64,000 nt of DNA, from NCBI RefSeq assembly GCF_016735595.1, contig NZ_JAERRB010000002.1, positions 248,001 to 312,000 on the forward strand, written 5' to 3'. Each line of letters opens with the position of its first letter. The first letter of the stretch is position 1. The position numbers were made by a program, and so were the translations under genes. Below, piece by piece: positions 26,001 through 33,717 of the stretch. The stretch is from Chryseolinea lacunae. Its GTDB lineage: Bacteria; Bacteroidota; Bacteroidia; Cytophagales; Cyclobacteriaceae. Under the pieces are notes generated by a model. The model worked only from the letters and a program-made list of their open reading frames with translations. It did not search any database and was not told the origin of the DNA.

Positions 26001-29000
26001 CCTTTTCGTGTCGACTGCCCGCGTTGCAGCGATATGATGGATGGGCTGTTTAACGTCATCCCTACCGGGTAGATACGGTCCAGATAGGAACTCTGGTCCT
26101 GCATGCCGGTGAAGTTGAAACCGAACCAGTAAAAGTCATCATAGCGTTCGGCCGGTTTAGAATAGTAGTCCCGTTCATCCGTGGTTACACTAAAATCGCC
26201 GACGTCGAAACTTTCATCGCCATCAATGTCAATGCTACGGTGATCGCGCGCGTAGTCCGGAAGAAAATCATAATACCACCGGTTTACGTTAAATTGATCT
26301 AGTGACGCGTCATACATAGAGGCCAGCATTTCGGCTTCCACCTGTGTTCCGTTCGGGCCTTTCACTTCAAAGCTCCAGGTTTCTTTGGCGCCGGGCTGAA
26401 GTTTGTCTTTGAACGTGATCGTTTCGATCTCTATGTTGGGCGACGGCAGCGCGACCAACGCGTGGATCGTTGACGTGTGCAGCGAATTTTGATAGGATGT
26501 GGTGGCTGTAACCGAAAATTCCCTGCCCATGTTTTCCGTTATTGGAATGGCAATGTCTTTCGTCGTGCCTGCGAGGTGTTCTATGGTGATGCGGTTAATT
26601 TTTTGCAGCTTCTCGATAAAAACAGTCACCGTCAGATCCGAACACGCCGAACCGATCTTCAGGTGTGCGACCTCGCCGGGAGCATAAGCCTTCTTGTCGA
26701 ATGTCAAAACCAGGGGCTTCTGGTCGGGCACGGTCTTGCTTGTGGGGTCGTGCAATTGAAATTGGTGTAGGGTCACCACTTCCAAACCGGCGGCGTCAAT
26801 GGCTTTTAGCTCCACAACATATTCGCCAAGCGGCCATGTTTTGTTCATGGTCACAATCACATCCTTCGAAATTCGGGTGTCGAAGTTCAGCAACGCCAGA
26901 AGTTCTCCTTTTTGCTCGACAAGCGTCCGGTTTTTTTCATCATAACTCTCGTAGGGAAAAAACGAAGCGAAAGCTTCTTCAGAGAGAATCGGCAGATCCG
27001 GCGCCGACCATGGGCGATGACGCTGGGGTTGGGATGGTGTTTTAAGTTTATAGAGGGCCAGCGTGCCCTTGGCAGGGGTGAACTGTTCGTTCAAATTTTT
27101 GGTGACAACGCGAACGACGTTGGGAACTCGCCGGTCTAGTGTGTGGTCCATCTTTACGGACATGTCCAGCACATGATAGCCCACGTTTACAGTCGTTTCG
27201 GTGCTCCGGGTCTCGCCGTTGATGTCGATCACATCCGCGGTGATGGAATAGCTAAACACAGGGCGTCCTTCTTTGTTAATCGTGTCGCCGGCAGTGGCTT
27301 TAAAGGGAATCGTAAACTCTCCCTTGGCGTCGGTAGTGATTTGTCCGGAGGCAATTTCCTGTGCGTCCATGCCTTCAAGGTATCGGCGCGCAAGCGATAA
27401 CCAATACGAAAATGCTATGGTCCGTATGATACGATAGTTAACTACGGCGCCTTTCAGTGCCGATCCGCTATAGGATTTTGCCACGCCGTTGACGTGTACG
27501 GAATCATTCAGGACAAAGGTTTCACGCACAGGATTAAACTTCGCTTCAAACGTGGGACGCTTGTATTCCTCGACCGAAAATCTCACTGAATTGTAGTTGA
27601 AATTATCAAGATCTTCAAAAAATGTGGAGTCCGATTCGGCATCTTCATCTGCATAGAGGCTGTACGCGCCCGTGAGGCCGCTCAAAGGAAGAACAAACGA
27701 TCCGCTAAACGATCCGAACGAATTTGTTTTCAACCGAATGGCGTTCACCTCGACACCGTTTGGATCTTCCAGAATCACATGGACATGTTTCCCGGATATC
27801 ACTGACGCCTTTTGGTTCTTATGCTGAAGCAGTATGCCTTTGAAATAAATTTTTTGCCCCGGACGATAAATGGCACGGTCGCTAAACATTTGGGTGTTTG
27901 CGGTCACTTCCTCGTCCTCGTCCTCTTCCTTTTTATCGCTCTCATCCTCATCTTCAAAATAGCGGTAATAGCGCGAGTTCTCTGCAACAATCGTGTCTCC
28001 GTTAAGGGATGCAGTGAATGAGAATCTGACACGGCCGGCGTTGCGCTCCTTTAGTTCGATGAAGCCATCTTTGTCTGTTGTTTGCTGTGCAGTGTACAGT
28101 GGTTGGTCATCCTTCAGTCTTGTGTAGCGAACCGTGGCGCCACGTATCGGTTTCCCGTTTATCCGGTCAATAACCTGGCAGCGATTGGCATTTTCCGATG
28201 TGGAATGTATAAGCACTAAGTTCGTAACACAAATACGCTTATAGGCAAGAACAGATTCAAGAGTAGAGTCCGTGGCATCATAGACCTTGGCCACGATCAT
28301 ATACGTTCCTTTGCCAAGTCGCGGAATCACCACTTCTGTACTATGAAGAAGAAGGTCTTGCGGATTCGTCAGTGTGCTAACCCAACGGTGCTCGGGTGGT
28401 ATGCCTGCAAGTAGAGACCGGACTACAGAATCGGACTGCTGGAAGATTGAACGCTCCGTACCTTTTGAGATTCTCACAACAGAGAACGACACCCGGTCAA
28501 CGTTGGCATATTCTACAAAAACCTTCGACCACGTGTCGGCAGGGATAAACGTTTCTGCCTTCAGTTGCAGATTCTGGGCAAGTAGGTGTTCTTTCAGTTC
28601 GGCGCAGTTTTTACCTCCAGGGCTGTCTGCAAAATGATCGATGGCCCATTGGCAAAGTTCCAGCGCCGCCAGTTTTTTGGGACGGAGTGATTCATAATAC
28701 AGATTTTGAAAAGCTCGGGGTCTGTCAGTTTCGTCCTTCAGCATTGTGGCGATCTTGAAAGCAACAGCCGCCGATGAGGGATGCGTTATGAATGCGTCTT
28801 TTAGTTTTTGTAAAGCATTTTTGTGATTCTCATAGAGAACGTCGGTGTTCGTGGATGCATTCTTCAGAAAATCCAAACGTTCCATCTCCAGATTCACGAG
28901 CGCCGACGTGTCGAAAGCATTCCGATGAAGGTTAAGGAGATTGTGATAGATTTTAATCGCCAGCGCTGGCAAGGACAGACTGTCGGTATCGGCAATCGAT

Positions 29001-29713
29001 GGGATCGCGAACAATCTGAAGTGGGCTGGATCGTCCCACGCAAACGGATTGGCGGGATGTGTGGTGTTGTCAGAATTTGTTGAAATTATTCGCTTTGTGT
29101 AATACTCCAACGCGCGGTGTGCGAGCAGGTCATAGAGAAAAGGGCGGTAGAGTCTTGAGTCTTCGGCAGGCAAGAGCAGGCCTTCTATTTTTTCGAGCTT
29201 CGTGGTTTGAAGAACAGATGCATCGCGAAGCGAATTCTGGTAGTGACGGCGAATTTCGCGATGCATGCCGTCCTCATCCCAGGTTCTGAAATCTGCGGGG
29301 TTCACGTTTTCCGCAGTCCGCGATCGTTTTTCGTAAACATAGTGGTGCAGGTGCTGGTTGAAATAGTTCTCGTATAGTTCGGCCAGAAAAGATTCCAGAA
29401 TGTTTCGGAGCGGGGCTTTGCTGTTACTGATTTCTTTTTCAAATCGCTCAACAATGACCAGCTCTGAATTTTCTTTCAGTATCATCGTGAACTTGGACTG
29501 GTATAGCAACGCGAGGGGGATTTGAGTCATGTTGTTCTCGCGTTTTGCTTTCGCGTAAAGGCTGTCCACTTTCAATAGTGCAGAGGTGGTAAGACTTTTG
29601 AGTTCGGCACGGTAAATCTCACTCCACAGGTTGTCGTATGACGTGACCTGAGCGGATGCTGTGGTGGAAACTGCCAGGAGGACAAAGAGAAGTCGGTAAA
29701 ACGTTAGTCTCAT
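23048..29713 (-). CDS. Giant alpha-2-macroglobulin family protein with inserted carboxypeptidase-regulatory and TonB-plug-like modules
   Basis: A 2221-residue envelope protein with a signal peptide (VLLAVSTTASAQ). Order of parts: a helical N-terminal region (about 30-400), macroglobulin domains including an MG2-type DRAIYRPGQKIYFKGILL (about 607-624) just after an acidic run (585-600), more MG domains to about 1200, then a carboxypeptidase-regulatory-like domain (about 1240-1325, GYVQGTVVDSNGQPLPGVNV), a TonB-plug-like segment (about 1375-1425, LYVVDGVIVA and SLYGARAANGVVVIVTR), the A2M domain (FFFPHLTTDENGKIRFSF) and a helical thioester domain with C-x-E-Q at C1672-Q1675 (ECAEQLF). Bacterial A2Ms are thought to trap proteases through this thioester. 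The plug segment has no following beta-barrel, so it is not a receptor; it may be a docking module. The 73 bases to the YdeI gene allow co-transcription. Confidence 0.9.
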   Translation of the reverse strand: MRLTFYRLLFVLLAVSTTASAQVTSYDNLWSEIYRAELKSLTTSALLKVDSLYAKAKRENNMTQIPLALLYQSKFTMILKENSELVIVERFEKEISNSKAPLRNILESFLAELYENYFNQHLHHYVYEKRSRTAENVNPADFRTWDEDGMHREIRRHYQNSLRDASVLQTTKLEKIEGLLLPAEDSRLYRPFLYDLLAHRALEYYTKRIISTNSDNTTHPANPFAWDDPAHFRLFAIPSIADTDSLSLPALAIKIYHNLLNLHRNAFDTSALVNLEMERLDFLKNASTNTDVLYENHKNALQKLKDAFITHPSSAAVAFKIATMLKDETDRPRAFQNLYYESLRPKKLAALELCQWAIDHFADSPGGKNCAELKEHLLAQNLQLKAETFIPADTWSKVFVEYANVDRVSFSVVRISKGTERSIFQQSDSVVRSLLAGIPPEHRWVSTLTNPQDLLLHSTEVVIPRLGKGTYMIVAKVYDATDSTLESVLAYKRICVTNLVLIHSTSENANRCQVIDRINGKPIRGATVRYTRLKDDQPLYTAQQTTDKDGFIELKERNAGRVRFSFTASLNGDTIVAENSRYYRYFEDEDESDKKEEDEDEEVTANTQMFSDRAIYRPGQKIYFKGILLQHKNQKASVISGKHVHVILEDPNGVEVNAIRLKTNSFGSFSGSFVLPLSGLTGAYSLYADEDAESDSTFFEDLDNFNYNSVRFSVEEYKRPTFEAKFNPVRETFVLNDSVHVNGVAKSYSGSALKGAVVNYRIIRTIAFSYWLSLARRYLEGMDAQEIASGQITTDAKGEFTIPFKATAGDTINKEGRPVFSYSITADVIDINGETRSTETTVNVGYHVLDMSVKMDHTLDRRVPNVVRVVTKNLNEQFTPAKGTLALYKLKTPSQPQRHRPWSAPDLPILSEEAFASFFPYESYDEKNRTLVEQKGELLALLNFDTRISKDVIVTMNKTWPLGEYVVELKAIDAAGLEVVTLHQFQLHDPTSKTVPDQKPLVLTFDKKAYAPGEVAHLKIGSACSDLTVTVFIEKLQKINRITIEHLAGTTKDIAIPITENMGREFSVTATTSYQNSLHTSTIHALVALPSPNIEIETITFKDKLQPGAKETWSFEVKGPNGTQVEAEMLASMYDASLDQFNVNRWYYDFLPDYARDHRSIDIDGDESFDVGDFSVTTDERDYYSKPAERYDDFYWFGFNFTGMQDQSSYLDRIYPVGMTLNSPSIISLQRGQSTRKGYVQGTVVDSNGQPLPGVNVTISNTTTGAITDANGHYEVKGGRGDVIRFTFVGYAPAETKLGRKTTVNVTLKEALLALSEVVVTARGSYEKKALTQSITMLYRADSRELEFFLAGEAAGVSISSFNFTPGDSPLTRMRGSLYVVDGVIVAAREIEGVAIADVQLLKGEAATSLYGARAANGVVVIVTRAGQQKIDEEMAKVNVRKNFDETAFFFPHLTTDENGKIRFSFTTPEALTRWKLQLLAHTRNLTATLQTLQVVTQKELMITPNFPRFLRTGDEVVLSTKIVNLTSQAKSGKAILQLTDAVTGKLLDGPFGNVVRALPFTVAAKSTTEVSWRLHVPGQVDAVQYKIVAKAGNFSDGEQNILPVIPNRILVTESLPMHAQSGETKHFVLDKLRNTTSSTRQQHRLTLEVTSNPAWYAVQALPYLMEFPYECAEQLFARYYANALASHIANSNPKIKAVFEKWSSSGELVSALEKNPELKSIVLEETPWVRSAQNETEQKKRLGSLFDLHALGARQSGVLDKLKDMQLASGGFPWFNGGTHANRYITQHIVSGLGHLKHLNVLPPTGTSQEILQGALRYLDAEMLDDYRRLLKRAQANKSKEAVAIFMDRQQPDALAIHYLYMRSFFPEVKMNDSLQVATAYYRAQSATYWSRTSLLLKGMTALIHFRQGNKTLSNEILAALKENSLSSDALGMYWKENTSSWYWYESPIETQALLIEAFSEVQGDDATLNNLRVWLINHKQAHQWATTKATTEAIYAILLQGAEWLPVEDQLETTVGTKKIQPAAKEPEAGTGYFSTSWTGDAVVPELGEVTLTKKGNGTAWANLHWQYWEDLEKIMWAESSLKLSKKVFAVSLGDKGELLTEVKPNTPVNVGDLLRVRIELHTDRDLDFLHMKDLRASGVEPVDVHSAYKYQSGIDYYQSTRDASTNFFFDNLPKGVYIFEYDLRVNNRGNFSNGITTIQSMYAPEFGSHSDGTRMTVK

Positions 29714-29960
29714 AGGAACGGGTTAGGAAATACGAGCATAAGATGCCTGTATAAATGCAATTCCATAAGGCTTATTGGAGATTTTTTTAACCGATGTCCT
29801 TATTTTGCGGCGCCTTTGCTGTGACCACCAGGTTGGCCCCCAACCAACGCTCAATAGGAACATTTTGCCCATCCTATTCTAACCGCCAACATAATCCTTC
29901 ATATGCGCACATCGACTAGGTGATTTGATGCAGGGGGCGATTTTTGATCCCGGCCAACCC

Positions 29961-29978
29961 ATGTTAACCCGTTAACAT
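29961..29978. promoter_or_regulatory. 18-base inverted repeat, possible operator
   Basis: ATGTTAAC-cc-GTTAACAT has perfect eight-base arms. It lies about 100 bases before the lipoprotein ATG and about 250 bases before the divergent A2M start. No T-tract follows. A regulator-binding site is the simplest idea; no cognate regulator is adjacent. Confidence 0.45.
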
Positions 29979-30050
29979 CACAATAACAATCCCCCGCAAA
30001 TCGTAACGGACGTTTAATTTTCATTTAGCGACGAGGGAAAAGGTGCGCCC

Positions 30051-30058
30051 TAATTTTG
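30051..30058 (+). promoter_or_regulatory. -7-type promoter box TAATTTTG
   Basis: TAATTTTG fits the Bacteroidota -7 consensus TAnnTTTG and ends 21 bases before the ATG at 30080. I see no good TTG at the -33 position, so support is partial. Confidence 0.4.
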
Positions 30059-30079
30059 GTGATATCTAACCCCCAAAAG

Positions 30080-31573
30080 ATGAAAAAATTCTGTACGCGA
30101 ATAGCATGTGTGTTGCTGGCGTTGTCTGTGGCCATGACTGCCTGCGAAGGTCCTCAAGGCGATCTTGGTCCGCAAGGCTCCAAGGGCGACAAAGGAGATA
30201 AAGGTGATCAGGGCAACAATGGCGAAGATGCCAACCAGGTTGTGTTGGCCAATCACTCCACAACCACAACCTTCCTCAAAAAATTTCCAGGGTTCGAAAG
30301 TGTTGAAACCTATTCACTGATCGGCAGCGCCGACTATCTTCCCGAATCACCGGCGTTTGTTTTTGGTGGTGCGGCCGATGGTGCTGGCGTGTTGAAGACA
30401 GCCGATGGTTTTGTGATGGTGGTGAACAACGAAGACAACATTGCCGTGTCGAGAATCACGTTCGACAAAACATTCCGCCCGGTGAAAGGCGAATACATTT
30501 TGAATTCAGACGGCGGTGTGGCACGCCTGTGCTCGGCCACCCTGGCCACGCAGGAAGAGCACGGCTTTGGTCCCCTTTTTCTAACCTGTAGCGAAAACGC
30601 CAGCGCGCAAATTCACGGACTCGATCCGTTTGTGGTGGTGACCGACCAGGTGAAAACAACACCAAAGTTTCTGCCCGGCCTGGGCCGGTGGGCTGCCGAA
30701 AACGCAGTGCCCCTTCCTAAGACTGCCTTCACCGGCAAAACGGTGATCCTGATTGGCGACGACGACTCGGGCACCTATGGCGGACAACTCGCCATGTATG
30801 TGACCTCGACCGTGGGCGACCTGGAAAACGGTAGCGTGTACGTGATGCGCACGCTTGACAAGAACCCCCGCGAAATGGACTTGACAGAAAACAACGGTGT
30901 TGACGTAGAGTTTGTGAAAGTTGAAAACCACAAAGCACTGACGGGCGAACAAACCAACATTGCCGGTGCAGACCTGAAGGCCCTTTCGTTTGGCCGCGTA
31001 GAAGACATCGACTATCGCAAAGACGGTGTGGGGCGTGAAGTATATTTCAACGTGACCGGTCAGGATGGCAATGCCGACCGCACCAAATACGGTCGCACCT
31101 ACAAGCTTGCGCTTGATGGCACCGACCCGTTGAAAGGAAAACTCACCCTCGTGCTGAACGGCGACGACCGCGCAGGAAAAGCCGGTGCCTTCCAGGACCC
31201 CGACAACATTCTGGTGACCGAAAACTACGCCTACATACAGGAAGATCCCAACGGCTATAGCGGCATCGATCATGATGCTTATCTCTATCAATACAACCTG
31301 AAGACGGGCGCGTTGAAAAAAGTATTCGAGCTCAATCATTTCCGCGGCGATGCAAACGCCGAAGCCATCTATGGTGTGGCCAACGTTGGCGGATGGGAAT
31401 ACGGCGCCATGCTTGATGTGTCCGACATCCTGGGTATTCCCAACACGTTCACATTGAATGTGCAGGTTCACTCGTGGAAGTCACCCCAATTCAAAAATCC
31501 TGACGGCGGAACCTTGGCGGCGAACTTTATGGAAGGTAGTCAGATCGTTGTGCTACACGGCCTGCCGCGCTAA
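30080..31573 (+). CDS. Collagen-repeat lipoprotein with PhoX/DUF839-like domain
   Basis: A 497-residue lipoprotein (leader ends ALSVAMTAC, lipid cysteine near 22). Directly after the cysteine come about eight Gly-X-Y collagen-like triplets (EGPQGDLGPQGSKGDKGDKG), a common stalk in Bacteroidota lipoproteins. The remaining 440 residues look like a beta-propeller resembling PhoX/DUF839 proteins: GFVMVVNNEDNIAVSRITF near the start and FQDPDNILVTENYAYIQEDP later. Whether phosphatase metal ligands are complete I cannot verify. I start at 30080, where the leader begins; the longer frame from 30056 adds eight residues. A terminator hairpin follows. Confidence 0.72.
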   Translation: MKKFCTRIACVLLALSVAMTACEGPQGDLGPQGSKGDKGDKGDQGNNGEDANQVVLANHSTTTTFLKKFPGFESVETYSLIGSADYLPESPAFVFGGAADGAGVLKTADGFVMVVNNEDNIAVSRITFDKTFRPVKGEYILNSDGGVARLCSATLATQEEHGFGPLFLTCSENASAQIHGLDPFVVVTDQVKTTPKFLPGLGRWAAENAVPLPKTAFTGKTVILIGDDDSGTYGGQLAMYVTSTVGDLENGSVYVMRTLDKNPREMDLTENNGVDVEFVKVENHKALTGEQTNIAGADLKALSFGRVEDIDYRKDGVGREVYFNVTGQDGNADRTKYGRTYKLALDGTDPLKGKLTLVLNGDDRAGKAGAFQDPDNILVTENYAYIQEDPNGYSGIDHDAYLYQYNLKTGALKKVFELNHFRGDANAEAIYGVANVGGWEYGAMLDVSDILGIPNTFTLNVQVHSWKSPQFKNPDGGTLAANFMEGSQIVVLHGLPR

Positions 31574-31610
31574 TTCCTTCCGGTTTTTTAGTTGCCTTAT
31601 TTTTTTTCTG

Positions 31611-31637
31611 ACTGCCCGGCATGCTCCGGGCAGTTTC
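31611..31637 (+). terminator. Terminator-like hairpin before the di-heme peroxidase gene
   Basis: ACTGCCCGG (31611-31619) and CCGGGCAGT (31626-31634) form a nine-base-pair stem with a six-base loop, followed by a short T-rich stretch. It lies 37 bases after the lipoprotein stop and 18 bases before the next ATG. Confidence 0.7.
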
Positions 31638-31652
31638 TTATTTAGCATACCG

Positions 31653-33533
31653 ATGAAGATCCGATTTACGTTTGTGTTGAGCGCCATGGCTTTGATTTTC
31701 GTGGCCTGTACTTCCACTTCGCGCGAAGGCGCCGGCGACCCGTTGGCCCGCGTGAACCGCTATTGGCTTGGTGAAACCGATTCGTTGCAACGCGCGCTGG
31801 ACAGCCTTGTGGCGAAAGCCGGACGTCACAGCCCGGCCGAAACCATGCAGGCAAGTTTCTACACAGCCCGCCATCATTTCAAACACATCGAATCGCTCAC
31901 GTTGTTTTATTTTCCGGAAGAGTATGCACGCATCAACGGTCCGGCCTTGCTGCGCACAGAAGAATACGATGACAAAATTATAGCGCCCACCGGGTTCCAG
32001 GTGCTTGAAGAAAAAGTTTTTGCCGACTCGCTCAACTCTGCTGCCGTGCAGCATGAAGCCAGGGTGCTCCAGGTCATCGTGCGCAATCTGCAGAACACCA
32101 TTCGCGCGAACACCCTGAGCGACGCCAATGTTTTTGAAGCCGCGCGCATCGAGATGCTCACCATCATGGCCATGGGCATTTCGGGTTTCGATTCGCCGGT
32201 GGCGTTTCGTTCCATACCGGAAGCAAAGTCGTCGCTGGAAGGAGTAGAGGCCATTGTTTCGATGTATGACGATCGTTTGAAAAATGATTCGCTCAAAAGC
32301 CATTGGCACGGATCGTTTCAGTCGGCTTATGATTACTTGGACAAACCCGTCGACTTCAACGCCTTTAACCGTGCTGCGTTTATTCTGGATCACATGAACC
32401 GGTTGTCGCAAGCGCTCCACACCTACCAACAGACTTTGTCGGTAGCGAACAATACTTTTTTAACGGCGCTGAACCACGACAAGTCAACGTTCTTTGAGCC
32501 GGGCGCATTCAACACCGACCACTTCGCGCCCACCTACAACCGCGACCTGAAACCCGCCGTGGCAGCGTTGGGCCGGTTGCTTTTCTTTGATCCGGTTTTG
32601 TCGGGGAGCAACACGCGTGCATGCGCGTCGTGTCACAACCCCGGGCAGGCATTCACCGATGGCAAAGCAAAGAGTGTCGCGTTCAATTTCAAAGGCGATG
32701 TGGCCCGCAATGCGCCAACCTTGATCAACGCAGGTTTTCAAAAGTCACAGTTCTGGGATCAGCGTGTCACCTTCATCGAAGATCAGGTGAACAATGTGAT
32801 TGTGAATCCCCTCGAGATGCACGGCCACATGGAAGAGTCGGCGCGGAAGCTGATGGAGAGTGAAGCCTATCGGACCTTGTTCAAAAATGCGTTCGGGCAG
32901 GACAGCATCACGAAGCCACAGATTCAAAGTGCATTGGCAAGCTACATCCGTTCACTCACGGGCCTCAATGCACGCTTCGACAAATACCTGCGCGGAGACC
33001 GGTCCATGCTTTCTCAACAGGAGGTAGACGGCTTCAATGTGTTCATGGGCAAAGCCAAGTGCGGCACCTGTCATTTCATGCCCTTGTTCAACGGCACGGT
33101 GCCACCCTTGTATCTCGAAACGGAATCGGAAGTGTTGGGTGTGCCCGCAAAGGCTGACACGATGCACGCCACTGTGGATGGCGATCGCGGCAAGCAGCTC
33201 ACCTATAACCGCGACCTTCACGCCCATGCTTTCAAAACGTCTACCGTTCGCAACGCCGCGCTCACCGCACCCTACATGCACAACGGGGTGTATGTCACAC
33301 TCGAAGACGTGATCGACTTCTATAATCGCGGCGGCGGTGCCGGCCTTGGCATTGACCTCGGCAATCAAACGCTTCCCCGCGACAGGCTTCAACTCACCCA
33401 AAAGGAGAAAAAACAATTGGTGGCCTTCATCCAAACACTCACCGACACCACCGGGCTGACCGCGCGTCCAACGGCATTGCCACCCTTTAACAACCCAAAA
33501 ACCGATGCACGAAAAATTGGTGGGGTGTATTGA
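31653..33533 (+). CDS. Di-heme cytochrome c peroxidase (MauG/CcpA family) lipoprotein
   Basis: A 626-residue periplasmic lipoprotein (leader ends ALIFVACTS, cysteine near 19). The C-terminal 330 residues carry two c-type heme motifs, C324-ASCH and C470-GTCH, with the peroxidase-type context LGRLLFFDPVLSGSNTRA, FWDQRV and FKTSTVRNAALTAPYMHNG. The N-terminal 270 residues are a helical domain seen in many Bacteroidota members (HFKHIESLTLFYFPEEY), with loose resemblance to imelysin-type iron-related folds (unproven). It probably reduces hydrogen peroxide or oxidises a partner protein in the periplasm. I start at the ATG at 31653, which opens the lipoprotein leader; the open frame extends further upstream without homology. 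Confidence 0.9.
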   Translation: MKIRFTFVLSAMALIFVACTSTSREGAGDPLARVNRYWLGETDSLQRALDSLVAKAGRHSPAETMQASFYTARHHFKHIESLTLFYFPEEYARINGPALLRTEEYDDKIIAPTGFQVLEEKVFADSLNSAAVQHEARVLQVIVRNLQNTIRANTLSDANVFEAARIEMLTIMAMGISGFDSPVAFRSIPEAKSSLEGVEAIVSMYDDRLKNDSLKSHWHGSFQSAYDYLDKPVDFNAFNRAAFILDHMNRLSQALHTYQQTLSVANNTFLTALNHDKSTFFEPGAFNTDHFAPTYNRDLKPAVAALGRLLFFDPVLSGSNTRACASCHNPGQAFTDGKAKSVAFNFKGDVARNAPTLINAGFQKSQFWDQRVTFIEDQVNNVIVNPLEMHGHMEESARKLMESEAYRTLFKNAFGQDSITKPQIQSALASYIRSLTGLNARFDKYLRGDRSMLSQQEVDGFNVFMGKAKCGTCHFMPLFNGTVPPLYLETESEVLGVPAKADTMHATVDGDRGKQLTYNRDLHAHAFKTSTVRNAALTAPYMHNGVYVTLEDVIDFYNRGGGAGLGIDLGNQTLPRDRLQLTQKEKKQLVAFIQTLTDTTGLTARPTALPPFNNPKTDARKIGGVY

Positions 33534-33717
33534 CGTTGGTGTTTTGTAAGGGTGGGAGTGAGGAGCCTCAACATGTGAAGGGCAGGTCGGTGAATGCCCT
33601 AGCCAATTCAGCCGACAGCCGCGACAACGACGCCCTGTGATCGATTGCAGTCGTTTTTTAACCTGGTTTCTTCGTGGACGTTATCATTCATGCGCTTTTT
33701 CTGTGTAATTTTTCCGC

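Larger units (their letters stand above)
29714..30079. other. Divergent intergenic region with palindrome and promoter box
   Basis: A 366-base region between the A2M gene (minus) and the collagen-like lipoprotein (plus). No coding frame is credible. It is AT-richer than its neighbours and contains the inverted repeat at 29961-29978 and a TAATTTTG box at 30051-30058. Confidence 0.6.
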
